Below are positions 21,113 through 21,364 of a stretch of 21,364 bases of DNA, piece by piece. The DNA is taken from NCBI GenBank assembly GCA_041567895.1, contig JBFGAX010000048.1:1-21364 (forward strand), in the 5' to 3' direction. How positions within the stretch are numbered: the stretch's first letter is position 1; every line of letters begins with the position of its first letter. Position numbers and translations under genes: made by a program. Source of the stretch: JABDOU01 sp041567895 (lineage in GTDB: Bacteria > Actinomycetota > Acidimicrobiia > Spongiisociales > SHLN01). Below the pieces are notes generated by a model. The model searched no databases. It was not told the DNA's origin and saw only the letters and a list, made by a program, of their open reading frames with translations.

Positions 21113-21364
21113 CTATTCGGAAATGACGTTCGGCGGGATCAGCACCGAGTCGATGACGTGGACGATCCCGTTCGATGCTCTGAGGTCGGCTTCGATGATC
21201 CGGGCGGTGCCGCCGAGCACGATGCTGCCGAGCGCCGTCGAATCATCGATCCTCACGGTGAGGGGCGAGGAGCCGAGAGACCCGGTAAACCTCGCGACGA
21301 ACCGGGTCATATTGGTTTCTAGCACCGTTTCACCTGCCACCTCGTAGGCGGACATCGTGACGGG
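21113..21364 (-). CDS. Fasciclin (FAS1) domain protein, C-terminal part (runs off the window)
   Basis: The frame is open to the right edge, so the start lies outside the window. The 83 visible residues end a FAS1 domain: GETVLETNM, a strand-rich middle with VRIDDSTALGS, GGTARIIEADLRASNG and the hallmark GIVHVIDSVLIPP, ending SE. FAS1 proteins are exported adhesion or surface proteins. An ATG at 21355 exists but is internal to the domain. Nothing can be said about signal peptide or lipid anchor. Confidence 0.85.
   Translation of the reverse strand, partial: PVTMSAYEVAGETVLETNMTRFVARFTGSLGSSPLTVRIDDSTALGSIVLGGTARIIEADLRASNGIVHVIDSVLIPPNVISE

Noticed and set aside
1..21364. CRISPR array or other short regularly spaced repeats
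   Set aside because: The only repeated units are the long att-like segments and the TGTACCT set; no repeat-spacer pattern is present.

Overview
High-GC DNA whose codon use, START/RBS style and gene families (META-domain lipoproteins, GerMN, fasciclin, AhpD-like proteins, KorA with an N-terminal gamma domain) suggest an actinobacterial chromosome. Acidimicrobiia or a neighbouring class is my best guess, but nothing in the window fixes the taxon.

The window looks like a mosaic of cargo modules separated by repeats. Four places (214-247, 2493-2541, 13102-13150, 16388-16436) carry the 3' half of a tRNA-Val gene: anticodon arm, variable loop, T arm and 3' acceptor strand, without the 5' half. Three of them, plus a fifth site at 4190-4275 that lacks the tRNA part, follow a conserved leader that opens with two GGCAAC-type hexamers exactly 11 bp apart. 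This is what serial integration of tyrosine-recombinase elements at a tRNA 3' end leaves behind (attR-like scars).

Modules, left to right. (1) 266-2340, minus strand: a META/META/I78-like lipoprotein, a two-helix membrane peptide and a frameshifted GerMN remnant. (2) 2775-4022, minus strand: a pentapeptide-repeat protein with a C-terminal TIR/Rossmann-like domain. (3) 4293-12009, minus strand: a tight five-gene redox operon. Its order of transcription is a SudB/NfnA-type flavoprotein, a GltD/SudA/NfnB-type flavoprotein, KorA, KorB and a large ferredoxin-tailed protein. It should couple a 2-oxoacid:ferredoxin oxidoreductase to NAD(P)H. The first gene is remarkable: its N-terminal 65-75 residues are the DNA-binding end of a tyrosine integrase, joined in frame to a complete SudB/NfnA domain, with five TGTACCT repeats just upstream. 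Next to it lies a multiply broken STAND NTPase gene (12166-12764, plus strand). (4) 13311-16054, plus strand: a propeptide-like small protein and an 810-residue subtilase with a helix-hairpin-helix insert and three C-terminal repeats.

Right of the last tRNA scar (16436) the content changes to exported proteins and decaying genes: a secreted DNRLRE-like protein (16615-17643, minus), a frameshifted molybdopterin oxidoreductase (about 18145-18740, plus) joined to a short tail fragment of another protein, a small secreted protein (19267-19731, plus), more decayed sequence, an AhpD-like protein with a TTG start (20330-20920, plus) and the C-terminal end of a fasciclin-domain protein entering from the right edge. 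No complete tRNA, rRNA, CRISPR array, intact integrase or intact transposase was found.
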